Positions 55,160 to 63,656 of a stretch of 64,000 nucleotides of DNA are shown here, piece after piece (positions within the stretch are counted from its first letter, which is position 1; the number at the start of each line of letters is the position of its first letter). The notes below the pieces were generated by a model that saw only the letters and a program-made list of their open reading frames with translations, was not told where the DNA came from and did not search any database. The position numbers and the translations under genes were made by a program. The stretch covers positions 17,301 through 81,300 of the forward strand of contig DAIDHD010000028.1 in the NCBI GenBank assembly GCA_027459765.1. Direction: 5' to 3'. Origin of the DNA: Gammaproteobacteria bacterium. GTDB lineage: Bacteria > Pseudomonadota > Gammaproteobacteria > Steroidobacterales > Steroidobacteraceae.

Positions 55160-57285
55160 TGGTCCGCGTGCGCGACGCCCGCCTCGCGGCGATCCTTGCC
55201 GGCCTGGTGGCGCTGCCGGCGGCGGCGAACGACGCCGAGATCGCGGACGAGATCGAGGTGACGGCGACACGGCTACCGGAGCCGGCGGACCTCGTTCCCG
55301 CTGCGCTCTCGACCGAGGGCGGACCCGCGCTGCGCGCACGCGGCGCGAATACGCTGCCCTCCGTCCTCGGCCTGATCGCCGGCGTCGACGCGCCCCCGGG
55401 CGGCGACGCCGGACCGCAGAGCGCCGTGCCGGCCTTCTGGGGCTTGCATGAATTCGACGCCTTCCTCCTGGTGCAGGACGGCGTGCCCTGGGGTGGCACC
55501 TACAATCCCGCCATCGCGACCCTCGATCTCACCGACGTCGCGCGCGTGGACGTGCTCAAGGGGGCGGCGCCCGTCACCTACGGCGCCACCTCGTTCGTCG
55601 GCGTGGTCCACGTCGAGCATTACCCGGCGGGCGAGGCCGCGCGCGAGGCGGATCTCGCGATCGGCAACTACGGTTCGGTCGACGGCTCCGCGTCGCTGGT
55701 GCTGCCCGCGGCGGGTGCGTACCGACAGTCGCTCGCCGTCAGCGGCCACACCCAGGGCTTCACCGATCCGCGCGAGCGCATCGCCAGCGAGCACGCGCTC
55801 TACCGCGGCGCCTACGACGGCGAGAACGGCACGTTCACCGTCGACCTCGACGCGGCGCGCACCCGCGACGCGCCGCCGAGTCCGGTGCTGCGTGCCGGCG
55901 CCGGACTCACCACCCTCACGCCGGTGGATGCGAACTTCAACCCGGCCGACGCGCGCCTCGACGAAGACCGCGACCAGATCGCCCTCGGCTACACGCGCCG
56001 TACCGCAGTCGGCACCTGGGACAGCCGCGTGTCGATGTCGCACGCGGACGTCACCGACGTGCGCGCCTTCCTGCACCCGGACCTGTCGGGCACCGCGGAC
56101 TCGCAGGATCAGCGCCGTCACATCGACGATGTGTATCTCGACACCCACTTGCTCGCCGATGCGCCGGCCGATCACGGCGCCGGTGGTGACACGGACGGGA
56201 CCGCAGCGGGCCTGTCCTGGGTGGTGGGCGCGGACGGATTGTTCGGACGGGCCCGTCAGCAGACCCTGAACGGCAACTCCGGCTTCACGGTACCGCTCGA
56301 CGGCAGCGTACTGCCGCCGCCCGCCGCCGCCATACCGGTGACCGAGATCGGTGCCCTCGACGACCACCGCGCCTTCCTCGGTCAATACGTCGAAGTGGGC
56401 TGGCGGCCCGGCGAACGCTGGAATCTGACCGGCGGCATGCGCCTGAACGAAGTCGAGGAGCACAAGAATTCCAGCGACTTGGTGACCACGCCGTTCGCGA
56501 ACGCCGCCGCCGACGTGCGCCAACGCACGGTGCGCCCGACCGAGACCCTGGGTGCGAGCGTGCGGCTCGCGGGGGACGGGCGCGCGGATCACGACGAGGC
56601 GGTGGCTTTCGCCGACTGGCGCAGCGCCTTCAAGCCGGCGGCCATCGATTTCGGGCCGGACTACACTCCCGATCTGCTCGCGCCCGAGACCGCTCGCAGC
56701 GTCGAAGTCGGCCTCCGCGGCCGCCTCGACGACGGCCGCCTTCGCTATCAGGCGGAGTGGTTCCGCCTCGACTTCCACGACCTGGTGGTGGCGACGCCCA
56801 CGGGGGCGCTCGCCAACGCCGGCGCGGAGCTGCTCACGGGTGGCGAAGCGGAACTGCACTACGCGACGTCTTCCGCCGTCGAAGTCATCGCCACCGCGGC
56901 CTACCACGACGCCACCTACACCCGCTACCAGTTCTTCGACGGTACCGCGACCGTGGACGTGTCCGGTCGGCGCCTGCCGCTGTCGTCGCGGGTTCTGGCC
57001 ACGACCGGTGTGCTGTACACGCCGGCACAGGGAGTCGGTTTCACCGCGGTGGCCCGCTACACCGGCCCGCGCTTCCTCGACGAGCAGAACAGCGCGCGAG
57101 TCGGTGGTTTCACGACCCTCGACGCGACGCTGTTCGAGACGATCGGCCGCGTGCGCATCTCGCTCGAAGCCAGCAATCTCACCAATCGGCGGCCGCCGGT
57201 CACCGCCAGTGAATTCGGCAGCCAGTCGTACTACCTTCTGCCGGCCCGCATGGGTTGGCTGCGCATCGCCTACAGCTGGGGCTGA
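55159..57285 (+). CDS. TonB-dependent outer-membrane receptor (short type)
   Basis: 708 residues. Signal peptide (about 8-23), TonB-box-like DEIEVTATRLPEP (30-42), a plug with DAFLLVQDGVPWGG and VDVLKGAAPVTYGATSF, and a barrel ending LLPARMGWLRIAYSWG. The plug lacks the usual RGPQG signature (KGAAP instead), setting it apart from the other two receptors here; it looks like the vitamin/siderophore-type group. The ATG lies in the TGATG overlap with the MBL-hydrolase stop, so the two are translationally coupled. Substrate unknown. Confidence 0.92.
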   Translation: MVRVRDARLAAILAGLVALPAAANDAEIADEIEVTATRLPEPADLVPAALSTEGGPALRARGANTLPSVLGLIAGVDAPPGGDAGPQSAVPAFWGLHEFDAFLLVQDGVPWGGTYNPAIATLDLTDVARVDVLKGAAPVTYGATSFVGVVHVEHYPAGEAAREADLAIGNYGSVDGSASLVLPAAGAYRQSLAVSGHTQGFTDPRERIASEHALYRGAYDGENGTFTVDLDAARTRDAPPSPVLRAGAGLTTLTPVDANFNPADARLDEDRDQIALGYTRRTAVGTWDSRVSMSHADVTDVRAFLHPDLSGTADSQDQRRHIDDVYLDTHLLADAPADHGAGGDTDGTAAGLSWVVGADGLFGRARQQTLNGNSGFTVPLDGSVLPPPAAAIPVTEIGALDDHRAFLGQYVEVGWRPGERWNLTGGMRLNEVEEHKNSSDLVTTPFANAAADVRQRTVRPTETLGASVRLAGDGRADHDEAVAFADWRSAFKPAAIDFGPDYTPDLLAPETARSVEVGLRGRLDDGRLRYQAEWFRLDFHDLVVATPTGALANAGAELLTGGEAELHYATSSAVEVIATAAYHDATYTRYQFFDGTATVDVSGRRLPLSSRVLATTGVLYTPAQGVGFTAVARYTGPRFLDEQNSARVGGFTTLDATLFETIGRVRISLEASNLTNRRPPVTASEFGSQSYYLLPARMGWLRIAYSWG

Positions 57286-57348
57286 GCACCGCCGACGGGA
57301 TCGTCCGTGCCGCGGCCAACCCGTGACGCCGACCGGCCATGCGCCCGC

Positions 57349-57354
57349 TATAGT
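57349..57354 (+). promoter_or_regulatory. Candidate -10 element for the S9 peptidase
   Basis: TATAGT at 57349-57354 lies 36 bases before the peptidase ATG and ahead of its ribosome site. GTGACG is 20 bases further upstream, a poor -35 at a long spacing. It would give the peptidase its own transcript, separate from the TonB receptor. Confidence 0.3.
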
Positions 57355-57390
57355 GCCGTCCTCGGTTCAGCGACGAAGGGAGTTTGCGGG

Positions 57391-59394
57391 ATGAACAAGG
57401 CTTCTTGGCTGGGCACGGCCCTGCTCGGCGTGGTGACCCTCGGTTCGGTGGCGAGCGCGGCAGATCATCCGGTGGTTCGCGACCTGGCGCGTCAGGTGCG
57501 ACTCGCCGACCCGGTGCTCGCGCCGGACGGCAGGAGCGCGGCGCTCGTCGAAACGCGCGCCGATCTCGACACCGATGAATACGTCTCCGAAATCGTACTG
57601 GTGGATCTCGTCGGCAAGGGCACCCGGCCGCTCACTCGGGCACGCCGTCACGCGGCTTCGCCGCGCTGGTCGCCGAGCGGCGATCGCCTCGCCTTCCTCG
57701 CGCAGGACGCGGACAAGCACGAACAGGTGTTCGTGCTGCCCATGAACGGCGGCGAGGCGCTGCAGGTCACCCACGCCAAGGACGACGTGTCGCAGTTTGC
57801 CTGGAGCCCGGACGGCACGCAGATCGCGTACGCCGCCACCGATCCGAAGCCCGAACTCAAGGGCGAGGACAAGTTCCGCAACGCCTTCCCGGTCGGCAAC
57901 GACGACTACACCATCACCGAGGCCGTGCGCCCGACCCACCTGTGGCTGGTATCGGCGCAGGGCGGCGAGGCCAGACGCCTGACCAGCGGCACGTGGTCGC
58001 TGCCGTCCAGCCTGCCGCCCGGACCGCCCTCATCGCCCATCGCCTGGACTCGAGACGGCAAGAGCATCGTGTTCGTGCGCCAGGAGACGCCCTCCACGGG
58101 CGATCAATATCTCGCACGAATTCAGGTACTGGACGTGGCGAGCGGCGCCATTCGCTCGCTCACCGGCGAGACCCGGCTCGAGGGCTATCCGAAGATCTCG
58201 CCCGACGGCACGACGGTGGCGTACTGGCGCAATCGCGACGGGCACGCCTGGGAATTCCAGGACGTGTGGCTCGCGCCCTTCAACGGCGGCGCCGGTCGCG
58301 ACGTGAGCGCACCGGTCGACGTCAACGTGTACGGCACCTGGTGGTCGGCGGACTCGCGCTCGTTGCTGGTCGGCGGCAGCACCGGCACCACCGTGGGCCT
58401 CTGGCGCCTGAAGCTCGACGGCTCCTTCGAGCGCCTGTCCTCCGCGGGCGACGTGATGCCGACCAACGGCTACTGGATGGACCTGGACGTCGGCCGCGAC
58501 GGCAAGATCGTCTTCGTCGGCCAGACGGCGAAGGACCCCTACGAACTGTACGCGCTCGATCCCGGCGCCACGGCTCCCGTCGCGTTGACCCACGTCAACG
58601 ACGCCCTCGCCGGACTGACGCTCGCGCGCAGCGAGACCGTGCACTGGAAGGGCCCGGCGGGCCGCAGCCTCGACGGCGTGCTCACCTACCCGGCCAGCTA
58701 CCAGCCCGGCCGGCGCTACCCGCTGGTGCTGGTCGTGCACGGCGGTCCCAACGCCTCCTCGCGCGAGAAGTTCGGCCTGCTCGCGCAGGTGATGGCGACG
58801 CACGACTGGTTCGTGTTCGAGCCCAACTACCGAGGCAGCGACAACGCGGGCAACGCCTTCTTCGCGGCGATCTACAAGGACGCGGGCCAGGGTCCCGGGG
58901 AGGACGTGATGTCCGGCGTCGAGTACCTGAAGCGACGCGGCCTCGTCGACGACAAGCGCATGGCCGTGACCGGGTGGTCCTACGGCGGCTTCATGACCAC
59001 CTGGCTCGCGGGCCACTACCCCGTGTGGAAGGCCGCGGTGGCCGGTGCGGCGGTGACGGACTGGGTGGAGATGTACGATCTGTCCGACGGCAACGTCACC
59101 CAGATCGAGGCCACCGGCGCCTCACCCTACGTCGGCGAGGGGCTGGCGATCAATCGCCGCCAGTCCCCGTCCTCGACCATGACCCACATCACCGCGCCGA
59201 CGCTGATCATGAGCAACACCGGCGATTTTCGCGTGCCGATCACCCAGTCCTTCGGCCTGTACCGGGCGCTCAAGGACAATCACGTCACCACCGAGTTCTA
59301 CGCCATCCCCTCGGGCGGGCACTTCCCCGGAGATCCGGTGCGGCAGATGGACGTGTTCGAACGCTGGGTCGGCTGGGTGAACAAGTACCTGTGA
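57391..59394 (+). CDS. Exported S9-family prolyl-oligopeptidase-like serine peptidase
   Basis: 667 residues. Signal peptide (about 1-23, ending VASAAD), then a seven-bladed propeller-like domain (FAWSPDGTQIAYAATD, AWTRDGKSIVFVRQE) and an alpha/beta-hydrolase domain with catalytic Ser530 in GWSYGGF, Asp612 in NTGDFRVPI and His644 in GGHFPGD. This is the dipeptidyl/acylaminoacyl peptidase group (S9B/C) found in the periplasm, where it would trim peptides imported by TonB receptors. AAGGGAG at 57376-57382 supports the ATG at 57391. Confidence 0.93.
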   Translation: MNKASWLGTALLGVVTLGSVASAADHPVVRDLARQVRLADPVLAPDGRSAALVETRADLDTDEYVSEIVLVDLVGKGTRPLTRARRHAASPRWSPSGDRLAFLAQDADKHEQVFVLPMNGGEALQVTHAKDDVSQFAWSPDGTQIAYAATDPKPELKGEDKFRNAFPVGNDDYTITEAVRPTHLWLVSAQGGEARRLTSGTWSLPSSLPPGPPSSPIAWTRDGKSIVFVRQETPSTGDQYLARIQVLDVASGAIRSLTGETRLEGYPKISPDGTTVAYWRNRDGHAWEFQDVWLAPFNGGAGRDVSAPVDVNVYGTWWSADSRSLLVGGSTGTTVGLWRLKLDGSFERLSSAGDVMPTNGYWMDLDVGRDGKIVFVGQTAKDPYELYALDPGATAPVALTHVNDALAGLTLARSETVHWKGPAGRSLDGVLTYPASYQPGRRYPLVLVVHGGPNASSREKFGLLAQVMATHDWFVFEPNYRGSDNAGNAFFAAIYKDAGQGPGEDVMSGVEYLKRRGLVDDKRMAVTGWSYGGFMTTWLAGHYPVWKAAVAGAAVTDWVEMYDLSDGNVTQIEATGASPYVGEGLAINRRQSPSSTMTHITAPTLIMSNTGDFRVPITQSFGLYRALKDNHVTTEFYAIPSGGHFPGDPVRQMDVFERWVGWVNKYL

Positions 59395-59407
59395 TGGAGG
59401 ACTGATC

Positions 59408-60313
59408 TCACACGGCACGCGCCGCTGCGAAGAACTCGAGCAGCGCGCGTGCCGTCTCCTCCGGTCGCTCTTCGGGCACGAAGTGCCCACAGTCGATCGC
59501 CTCGCCGACCGGGGCGGCGACGAGTTCCCGCCAGGACTCCAGCGGACGGAACATCCGTCCCACCACGCTGCGCGCGCCCCAGAGGATGAGCGTAGGGCAC
59601 CCAATCCGCCGACCCGCCGCCACGTCGTCCCGATCGTGGCCGAGGTCGATCGTCGCGCCGGCGCGATAGTCCTCGCAGGACGCGTGAATGCCCTCCGGCG
59701 TGCCGAAGGCGCGCAGATACTCCGCGTAGAGGTCCTCCTCGAACGCCCCCGGGGTGGAGGACAGTCCGCCGACGAAGGCCCGCAGCCAGGCCGCAGGGTC
59801 CGCGCCGATGAGCGTCTCCGGCAGCGGCCGGCGTTGAATCAGGAAATACCAGTGGAAATAAGCCGTCGCCAGCGCCATGTCGGCGTGCTCGTACACCGCC
59901 TTGGTGGAGACGATGTCGATCAGCGCCAGGCGCCGCACGACCTGCGGGTGATCCAGCGCCAGCCGATAGGCCACCCGGCCGCCGCGATCGTGGCCGGCCA
60001 GAAGGAACCGAGCGTGCCCCAGGGCGGCCATCACCTCCACCATGTCGAGCGCCATGGCGCGCTTGGCGTAGTTGGCGTGGTCCGCACTGCCCGCCGGCTT
60101 GGAACTGTCGCCGTAGCCGCGCAGATCCGCGCACACGACCGTGAACCGGCGAGCGAGCAGAGGCGCCACGTGGCGCCACATGAGGTGCGTCTGCGGATAG
60201 CCGTGCAGCAGCAGGAGCGGCTCGCCCCGCCCCGCCAGCGCAACGTGGATGGTCGCACCGCTCGTATCGATGCGGCGGTGTTCGAAGTCGATTAGAGTGT
60301 GGATGGGATGCAT
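59408..60313 (-). CDS. Haloacetate-dehalogenase-type alpha/beta hydrolase
   Basis: 301 residues. Compared from memory with fluoroacetate dehalogenase of Rhodopseudomonas, every named catalytic or halide-binding residue is kept: nucleophile Asp109 with Arg110 and Arg113 (GHDRGGRV), Asp133 (LIDIV), His154-Trp155 (YFHWYFL), Tyr216 (CEDYRAG) and His277 (CGHFVPEE). Oxyanion loop HGYPQTH is also present. It should hydrolyse haloacetates, possibly fluoroacetate; epoxide hydrolase activity is a weaker alternative. The ATG at 60313 matches the family start; in-frame ATGs further upstream would run into the divergent gene's leader. Monocistronic. Confidence 0.88.
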   Translation of the reverse strand: MHPIHTLIDFEHRRIDTSGATIHVALAGRGEPLLLLHGYPQTHLMWRHVAPLLARRFTVVCADLRGYGDSSKPAGSADHANYAKRAMALDMVEVMAALGHARFLLAGHDRGGRVAYRLALDHPQVVRRLALIDIVSTKAVYEHADMALATAYFHWYFLIQRRPLPETLIGADPAAWLRAFVGGLSSTPGAFEEDLYAEYLRAFGTPEGIHASCEDYRAGATIDLGHDRDDVAAGRRIGCPTLILWGARSVVGRMFRPLESWRELVAAPVGEAIDCGHFVPEERPEETARALLEFFAAARAV

Positions 60314-60356
60314 CAGTGCTTCGGCCATTGCCCATGAGAGTCGAGGGAGTGCCATC

Positions 60357-61394
60357 ATGCCACCGACGGTGACTGCGTCGTTCACGACGCTCCTGGCGGC
60401 GACCATCGTGACCACGGCGATGGCCGTCGCGGACGTCGCCGCCGCGGCGGCAAGTCCCGTCGACCACCCCGTTGATTCACGCCATCTGTCGATCGGGGAA
60501 TTGACGCCTGCGGCACGGATCCACCTCGGCAAGACGGCGGACTGGGTCGCCATCTCCGACGGCGCGGTGTGGGTGGCGACGACCGGGCCCTTCAGTGTCG
60601 TCGAGATCGACCCGCGTACCGATACGATCGCGGCCCGAGTCGCCCTGCCCGGCAATCCCTGCTCGGGACTCGCCGTCGGCTTCGGCGGCCTGTGGATACC
60701 CCTGTGCACCAAACCCGCGAGTCTCGCGCGCGTGGATCTGCGCACTCACGACCTCACGTGGGTGGCCGGCGCGGGTCCTGCGGCGCGCGAGGGCGGCATC
60801 ACCGTGAGTACGGATGCGGTGTGGCTGGTCGTCGACCGAACCACCCTCGCGAAAATCGACCCCGCGCGCATGATCGTGAGCCGACGGATTGCCGTGCCGG
60901 CGGGATCCTTGAATCCGGTGTTCGCGCACGACAGGATCTGGGTGACGCGCTCCACCGGTGCGAGCGTCGTGGCGATCGATGCCCGAACCGGGGCGGTTCT
61001 CGGTTCCATACCGACCGGGCCCCGGCCCCGCTTCCTGGCGGGTGACGAGCGCTCCGTTTGGACGCTCGATCAGGGTGACGGCACGCTCACGCGCATCGAC
61101 GCCGGCACACGGCGCACCGTGGGCTCGACCGCGCTCGAGACCCCCGGTCCCGGCGGCGACGTCAAGCTCGGCCACGGACTCGTCTGGACCACGATGATCA
61201 AGGTCCCGCTGTCGATCACCGACGCGTCGACCGGACACGTGCTGTGTCAGTGGCGAGGCGCCGGCGGCGACTCGCTCGAGGTCGGTCGGGACGCTTTATG
61301 GCTCACCGACTATACGGCCGGTGACGTCTACCACTACGGGTTGGACGAGATCGCACGCCGCTGCGAGACCGCAGCCGCTGCCCTGTCCTTGTAG
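60357..61394 (+). CDS. Secreted beta-propeller protein (YncE/Vgb-like)
   Basis: 345 residues with a signal peptide (about 8-29). The mature part is a series of about 45-residue blades, each with WVAISDGAVWVATTG-, LAVGFGGLWIPL- or LVWTTMIKV-like strands and DPRT/DLRT/DART turns, the pattern of the virginiamycin-B-lyase/YVTN propeller group. No catalytic His/Glu set of Vgb is evident, so binding rather than catalysis is likely. GAGGGAG (60343-60349) gives a strong ribosome site. Its last 61 bases overlap the convergent MBL gene. Confidence 0.82.
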   Translation: MPPTVTASFTTLLAATIVTTAMAVADVAAAAASPVDHPVDSRHLSIGELTPAARIHLGKTADWVAISDGAVWVATTGPFSVVEIDPRTDTIAARVALPGNPCSGLAVGFGGLWIPLCTKPASLARVDLRTHDLTWVAGAGPAAREGGITVSTDAVWLVVDRTTLAKIDPARMIVSRRIAVPAGSLNPVFAHDRIWVTRSTGASVVAIDARTGAVLGSIPTGPRPRFLAGDERSVWTLDQGDGTLTRIDAGTRRTVGSTALETPGPGGDVKLGHGLVWTTMIKVPLSITDASTGHVLCQWRGAGGDSLEVGRDALWLTDYTAGDVYHYGLDEIARRCETAAAALSL

Positions 61395-62356
61395 GTTTCC
61401 GCCACTCTCTTCAGATTCATTGCGTGAGCGTCGCGGTAGGCCCACCACACCGAGACCCAGCCTCGTGCGACGGAATCGCCAACGTAGTCTTCGAGCGTAC
61501 CATCGAGAAAACCGGGCTGGCCGACACGCCGGGTCAAGCGCGTGATGTAATCGAGCGTCGCATCGATCAGCGTGGGCTGATAGCCCCCGGTGGCGATGAC
61601 CTGCGGATTGCCGTGATTGGGCAGGATGCGAGCGATGTTCCAGCTCCTCATGCGCTTCAAGTTGCGGGCGTGATCGGCCAGACCCTCGGGTTCGCTGACG
61701 AAGGTCACCGTGTCCTCGAGGGTGTCGCCGGCGAACAGCAGACGATCCGCCGGAATGTACAGCACCAGTCCGTCCGCCGAGTGAATGTCGATCGGACGCA
61801 GCTGTACGGCCACGTCGCCGATCTCGAGCGTGCGCTCGCCGTCGACCGGCACGTTCGGGATCACGAGCGGCAGGATGCGCGGCGGCCCCCATTCCGTGCC
61901 CGCCTCGATCGCCGCCCGCTTCGCCCGCAGGATCTCGATCGTGCGGCGCGTGGCCAGCCGGTCGACGTCGGCATAGACCGCGTTGCCGCCGACGTGGTCG
62001 AGATGCCAGTGGCTGTTCACGACCATGAAGTGCCGGATACCGTGCGACTCCAGGTAATCGCGCACCCACCGCGCCTGCACCACGCTCGGATAGGTGTCGT
62101 AGACCAGCGCACGGTCGCCGCGGTGAATCACGTAGGTGCACACCCCGACGTCGTAGGCACCGGAGTCGGCCCAGTCGGTCGAGGCCATCGCATCCTTCGG
62201 TTGCGGCGGACGCCCGGTGTAGAAGGCCCAGACGTGATCGTTGATCGTGAATACGCGCATCGGCGTGTCCACGGTCGCGGCACGCGACGCAACTGAGTTG
62301 GCGCAGCAAACGACGGCGGCAAGAAAGGTGGCGAACGTCAGCGTGGCTCGTCTCAT
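61334..62356 (-). CDS. Exported metallo-beta-lactamase-fold hydrolase
   Basis: 340 residues with a signal peptide (about 5-27). The dinuclear metal motif NSHWHLDHVGG (His116, His118, Asp120, His121) is followed by LFAGDTLED and a final LPNHGNP. It falls in the group of periplasmic MBL hydrolases (subclass-B3-like or quinoprotein-relay-like folds); the substrate cannot be named. The C-terminal 100 residues are longer than the MBL core and helical. Its 3' end overlaps the convergent beta-propeller gene by 61 bases. Confidence 0.85.
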   Translation of the reverse strand: MRRATLTFATFLAAVVCCANSVASRAATVDTPMRVFTINDHVWAFYTGRPPQPKDAMASTDWADSGAYDVGVCTYVIHRGDRALVYDTYPSVVQARWVRDYLESHGIRHFMVVNSHWHLDHVGGNAVYADVDRLATRRTIEILRAKRAAIEAGTEWGPPRILPLVIPNVPVDGERTLEIGDVAVQLRPIDIHSADGLVLYIPADRLLFAGDTLEDTVTFVSEPEGLADHARNLKRMRSWNIARILPNHGNPQVIATGGYQPTLIDATLDYITRLTRRVGQPGFLDGTLEDYVGDSVARGWVSVWWAYRDAHAMNLKRVAETYKDRAAAAVSQRRAISSNP

Positions 62357-62410
62357 CTGGCGAGCTTACCATCCCCTCGAAGCAGGTACCGGCCGTTGAC
62401 CACCTCGGCG

Positions 62411-62458
62411 CGCGGCAACCTAATTGCGCGACAACCTAATTGCGCGGCAACCTCAGTG
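62411..62458. repeat. Three tandem 16-bp repeats at the 3' end of the aquaglyceroporin gene
   Basis: Units cgcggcaacctaattg (62411-62426), cgcgacaacctaattg (62427-62442) and cgcggcaacctcagtg (62443-62458) are tandem. The third copy contains the aquaglyceroporin stop codon (TCA at 62453-62455 on the plus strand); the other two lie just downstream of that gene. It looks like duplication of the gene's own tail. Confidence 0.8.
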
Positions 62459-63133
62459 CGCCGCCTCCACCCCGGATGGCGCTCCGAACAATACGTGCGC
62501 GGTCGGCAGTGCCGCCAGGGCGCCGGCGAGTTGCGCAGCGACGAAGCCCGGCACGTCGGTCGCTCGGATACCGGAAAACGTATCGGTGAGCGAGCGCGCA
62601 ACCGTGATCGCCGGATTCGCGAATGATGTCGAGGAGGTGAACCAGTAGGCGGCTCCGATCCACGCCGCGACCATCCAGGTCGCGTCGCGCGGGGTGCGGT
62701 GCCCGACTACGATCAGCATGAGGCCGAAGGTGGCCACTCCCTCGGCGAGCCACTGAGCGACACCGCTGCGGGCGTGACTCGAGGCCTGCAACAGGTCAAT
62801 TCCGAACATGGCGTGGGCCAGCACGGTGCCAGCGCAACAGCCCACGATTTGCACGAGGACATAGGCGCCCGCATGCCCCGGCTTCAAGCGGCGGCGCAGC
62901 GCTTCCACCAGAGACACGACGGGGTTGAAGTGCGCGCCACTGACGGGCGCCAACAGCCCTATCAAGGCGGCGAGCACCGCCACGGTCGACGCCGTGTTGG
63001 CCAAGAGCGCGATCGCGGCATTGCCGACGGCCAGTCGCTCTCCCATGATGCCGGAGCCAACCACGGTCGCCGTCAACAACAGCGAACCAATCGCCTCCGC
63101 CACGAGCCGCTGCGACAGCGACTCAGCCGCCAT
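62453..63133 (-). CDS. aqpS: MIP-family aquaglyceroporin of an arsenic operon
   Basis: 226 residues with six membrane segments and the two half-helix motifs of aquaporins, here HFNPVVS (NPV, 70-72) and FANPAITVAR (NPA, 173-175) with the selectivity Arg180. Next to arsC it most likely exports arsenite, as shown for Sinorhizobium AqpS, which stands in for ArsB; this rests on operon context and known function of that pairing. Its ATG lies inside the end of arsC (11-base overlap). No arsB or acr3 gene is visible in the window. Confidence 0.87.
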   Translation of the reverse strand: MAAESLSQRLVAEAIGSLLLTATVVGSGIMGERLAVGNAAIALLANTASTVAVLAALIGLLAPVSGAHFNPVVSLVEALRRRLKPGHAGAYVLVQIVGCCAGTVLAHAMFGIDLLQASSHARSGVAQWLAEGVATFGLMLIVVGHRTPRDATWMVAAWIGAAYWFTSSTSFANPAITVARSLTDTFSGIRATDVPGFVAAQLAGALAALPTAHVLFGAPSGVEAAH

Positions 63134-63638
63134 CGGGCGTCTGCTCCGTGAGCCGGCCGATGGCGTCCACTCGTGCCTTCAGCGCCATCCGGTCGAGCGT
63201 CGCGACGGGCAGGGACACGAACACCTTGATGCGATTCTCCAAAGTTCTCAAGGCGGACCGGAACGCCTGCCACTTCTGCAGGTCCGTGCCGTCCACCGCC
63301 GCCGGATCGGGCACGCCCCAGTGTGCCGTGACGGGATGCCCGGGCCACACGGGACAGACCTCGCCAGCCGCGTCGTCACAGACCGTGAAGACGAAGTCGA
63401 GCGCCGGCGCGCCGGGCGCGGCGAATTCGTCCCAGCTCTTGCTGCGCAGACCGTCGGTGGGCAATTTCGCCTGTGCCAGCAGGGCAAGTGTGATCGGGTG
63501 CACCCGACCCTTCGGAAAGCTTCCAGCACTGTAGCCGCGGAAGCGGCCCTTGCCCCAATGATTGAGCAACGACTCGGCGAGCACGCTACGCGCCGAGTTA
63601 CCGGTGCACAGAAAGAGCACGTTGTACGTTGATTCCAT
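63123..63638 (-). CDS. arsC: Arsenate reductase (thioredoxin-coupled, LMW-phosphatase type)
   Basis: Reduces arsenate to arsenite using three cysteines and thioredoxin. 171 residues. Seen: P-loop FLCTGNSARSVLAE (Cys11 with CX5R to Arg17), the relay cysteines Cys87 and Cys95 in FTVCDDAAGEVCPVWPG and an acidic DPAAVDG near the usual Asp loop. The ATG at 63638 gives the normal N-terminus; a GTG 12 bases upstream is possible. Second gene of the arsR-arsC-aqpS operon, 18 bases after arsR. Confidence 0.92.
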   Translation of the reverse strand: MESTYNVLFLCTGNSARSVLAESLLNHWGKGRFRGYSAGSFPKGRVHPITLALLAQAKLPTDGLRSKSWDEFAAPGAPALDFVFTVCDDAAGEVCPVWPGHPVTAHWGVPDPAAVDGTDLQKWQAFRSALRTLENRIKVFVSLPVATLDRMALKARVDAIGRLTEQTPDGG

Positions 63639-63656
63639 GGCAACACCCACCCTCGA

